From Anaerolineae bacterium (GTDB lineage: Bacteria > Chloroflexota > Anaerolineae > J036 > Brachytrichaceae), in NCBI GenBank assembly GCA_018500105.2, contig JAHBAL020000139.1, positions 1 to 36,938 on the forward strand: a DNA stretch of 36,938 bases. The letters are read 5' to 3'. A program made the position numbers and the translations under genes. The number at the start of each line of letters is the position of its first letter. Position 1 is the stretch's first letter. The notes beneath the pieces are model-generated. The model worked only from the letters and a program-made list of their open reading frames with translations. It ran no database searches and was not told the DNA's origin. Shown piece after piece: positions 36,372-36,938 of this stretch.

Positions 36372-36938
36372 ATGATGAAAATATCCCTTAAGCAACTCTT
36401 ACTCGTGGCTGTCCCACTCACCGTCATCACCTGGAACGGGGGATCGGTGAACACACAAGCCCAGCTTATGCCGCTAAATTCATCGCCCAACACCGCACCC
36501 CAACGCACCGAGGTATGTAATGGCGGCAAATGCTTTACCATGCGCATGTATGCCAGCACCAAGAAAACCTGCGGGGTCACCGACACACTTTATGTCACCA
36601 GCGACACGCCGGTTTACTTTTGTTATATCGGGCGCAATGGCAGCATTGACCCAGTCACGATGGGCCAACACACCCTCATCAGCACCGCCACCGGAACCCG
36701 CCGAACGGTATTCAGCGACTTGGGCGTGTATCTCAACAATGGCGACGAATATGAATACGTTGACCCAACGCCCTACACTTTCGCCAGCACGTCCATTATC
36801 GAATCAGAGTGGACAACGCGCTTCTCACATTATCAATTGACCGCCTACGAGTCGGCGACAGTGAATATTGTGGCAGCCAGCCCGACGCCTGTGCCGCCCA
36901 CCGCAACCCCGTTGCCAGCCACTGCCACATTCACCCCC
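36372..36938 (+). CDS. Secreted protein with Thr/Pro-rich tail, 3' truncated by window edge
   Basis: Open frame from ATG 36372 to the end: MMKISLKQLLLVAVPLTVITWNGG...VCNGGKCFTMRMYASTKKTCGVTDTLYV...SPTPVPPTATPLPATATFTP. Absent from the ORF track because no stop is reached. Confidence 0.8.
   Translation, partial: MMKISLKQLLLVAVPLTVITWNGGSVNTQAQLMPLNSSPNTAPQRTEVCNGGKCFTMRMYASTKKTCGVTDTLYVTSDTPVYFCYIGRNGSIDPVTMGQHTLISTATGTRRTVFSDLGVYLNNGDEYEYVDPTPYTFASTSIIESEWTTRFSHYQLTAYESATVNIVAASPTPVPPTATPLPATATFTP

Overview
Chromosomal window of a GC-rich bacterium, possibly a Chloroflexota relative judging by Thr/Pro-rich secreted proteins and general gene repertoire (lineage is inference). Both ends are truncated secreted-protein genes. 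The GC-rich backbone carries a Nudix hydrolase, a PHP phosphoesterase, ChrA, HyuA/HyuB, an ABM protein, CysE-CysK, a GNAT, MoxR-DUF58, a GlcG/HbpS-like protein, CcmB, a SAM methyltransferase, an SH3b-glycosidase, TsaD, an SGNH-like protein, an MBL hydrolase, an SDR, MutS2, a UvrD/PcrA helicase and a membrane glycosyltransferase-like protein. Three things stand out. (1) A strikingly AT-rich, all-minus-strand island (~13.69-19.31 kb) carries a D12 adenine methyltransferase, a ParB-like protein, an HD+thymidylate-kinase-like fusion, a protein with a probable degenerate Nudix-like domain and 2 TM helices, and a Nudix hydrolase whose N-terminus resembles a transposase N-terminal domain. It is a candidate uncharacterised nucleotide/DNA-modification or conflict system. 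(2) Many ~7-8-nt-period repeats sit between genes, often as long perfect hairpins. They supply stop codons and terminators and in several cases appear inserted in frame inside genes (hyuA, DUF58, mutS2). (3) A vapB-like antitoxin gene is followed by a 14-codon vapC/PIN relic (MQSLCDTNVLIALI*) between hyuA and hyuB. No rRNA, tRNA, CRISPR array or intact IS element was recognised. All family calls were made by eye from motifs, with no database search.
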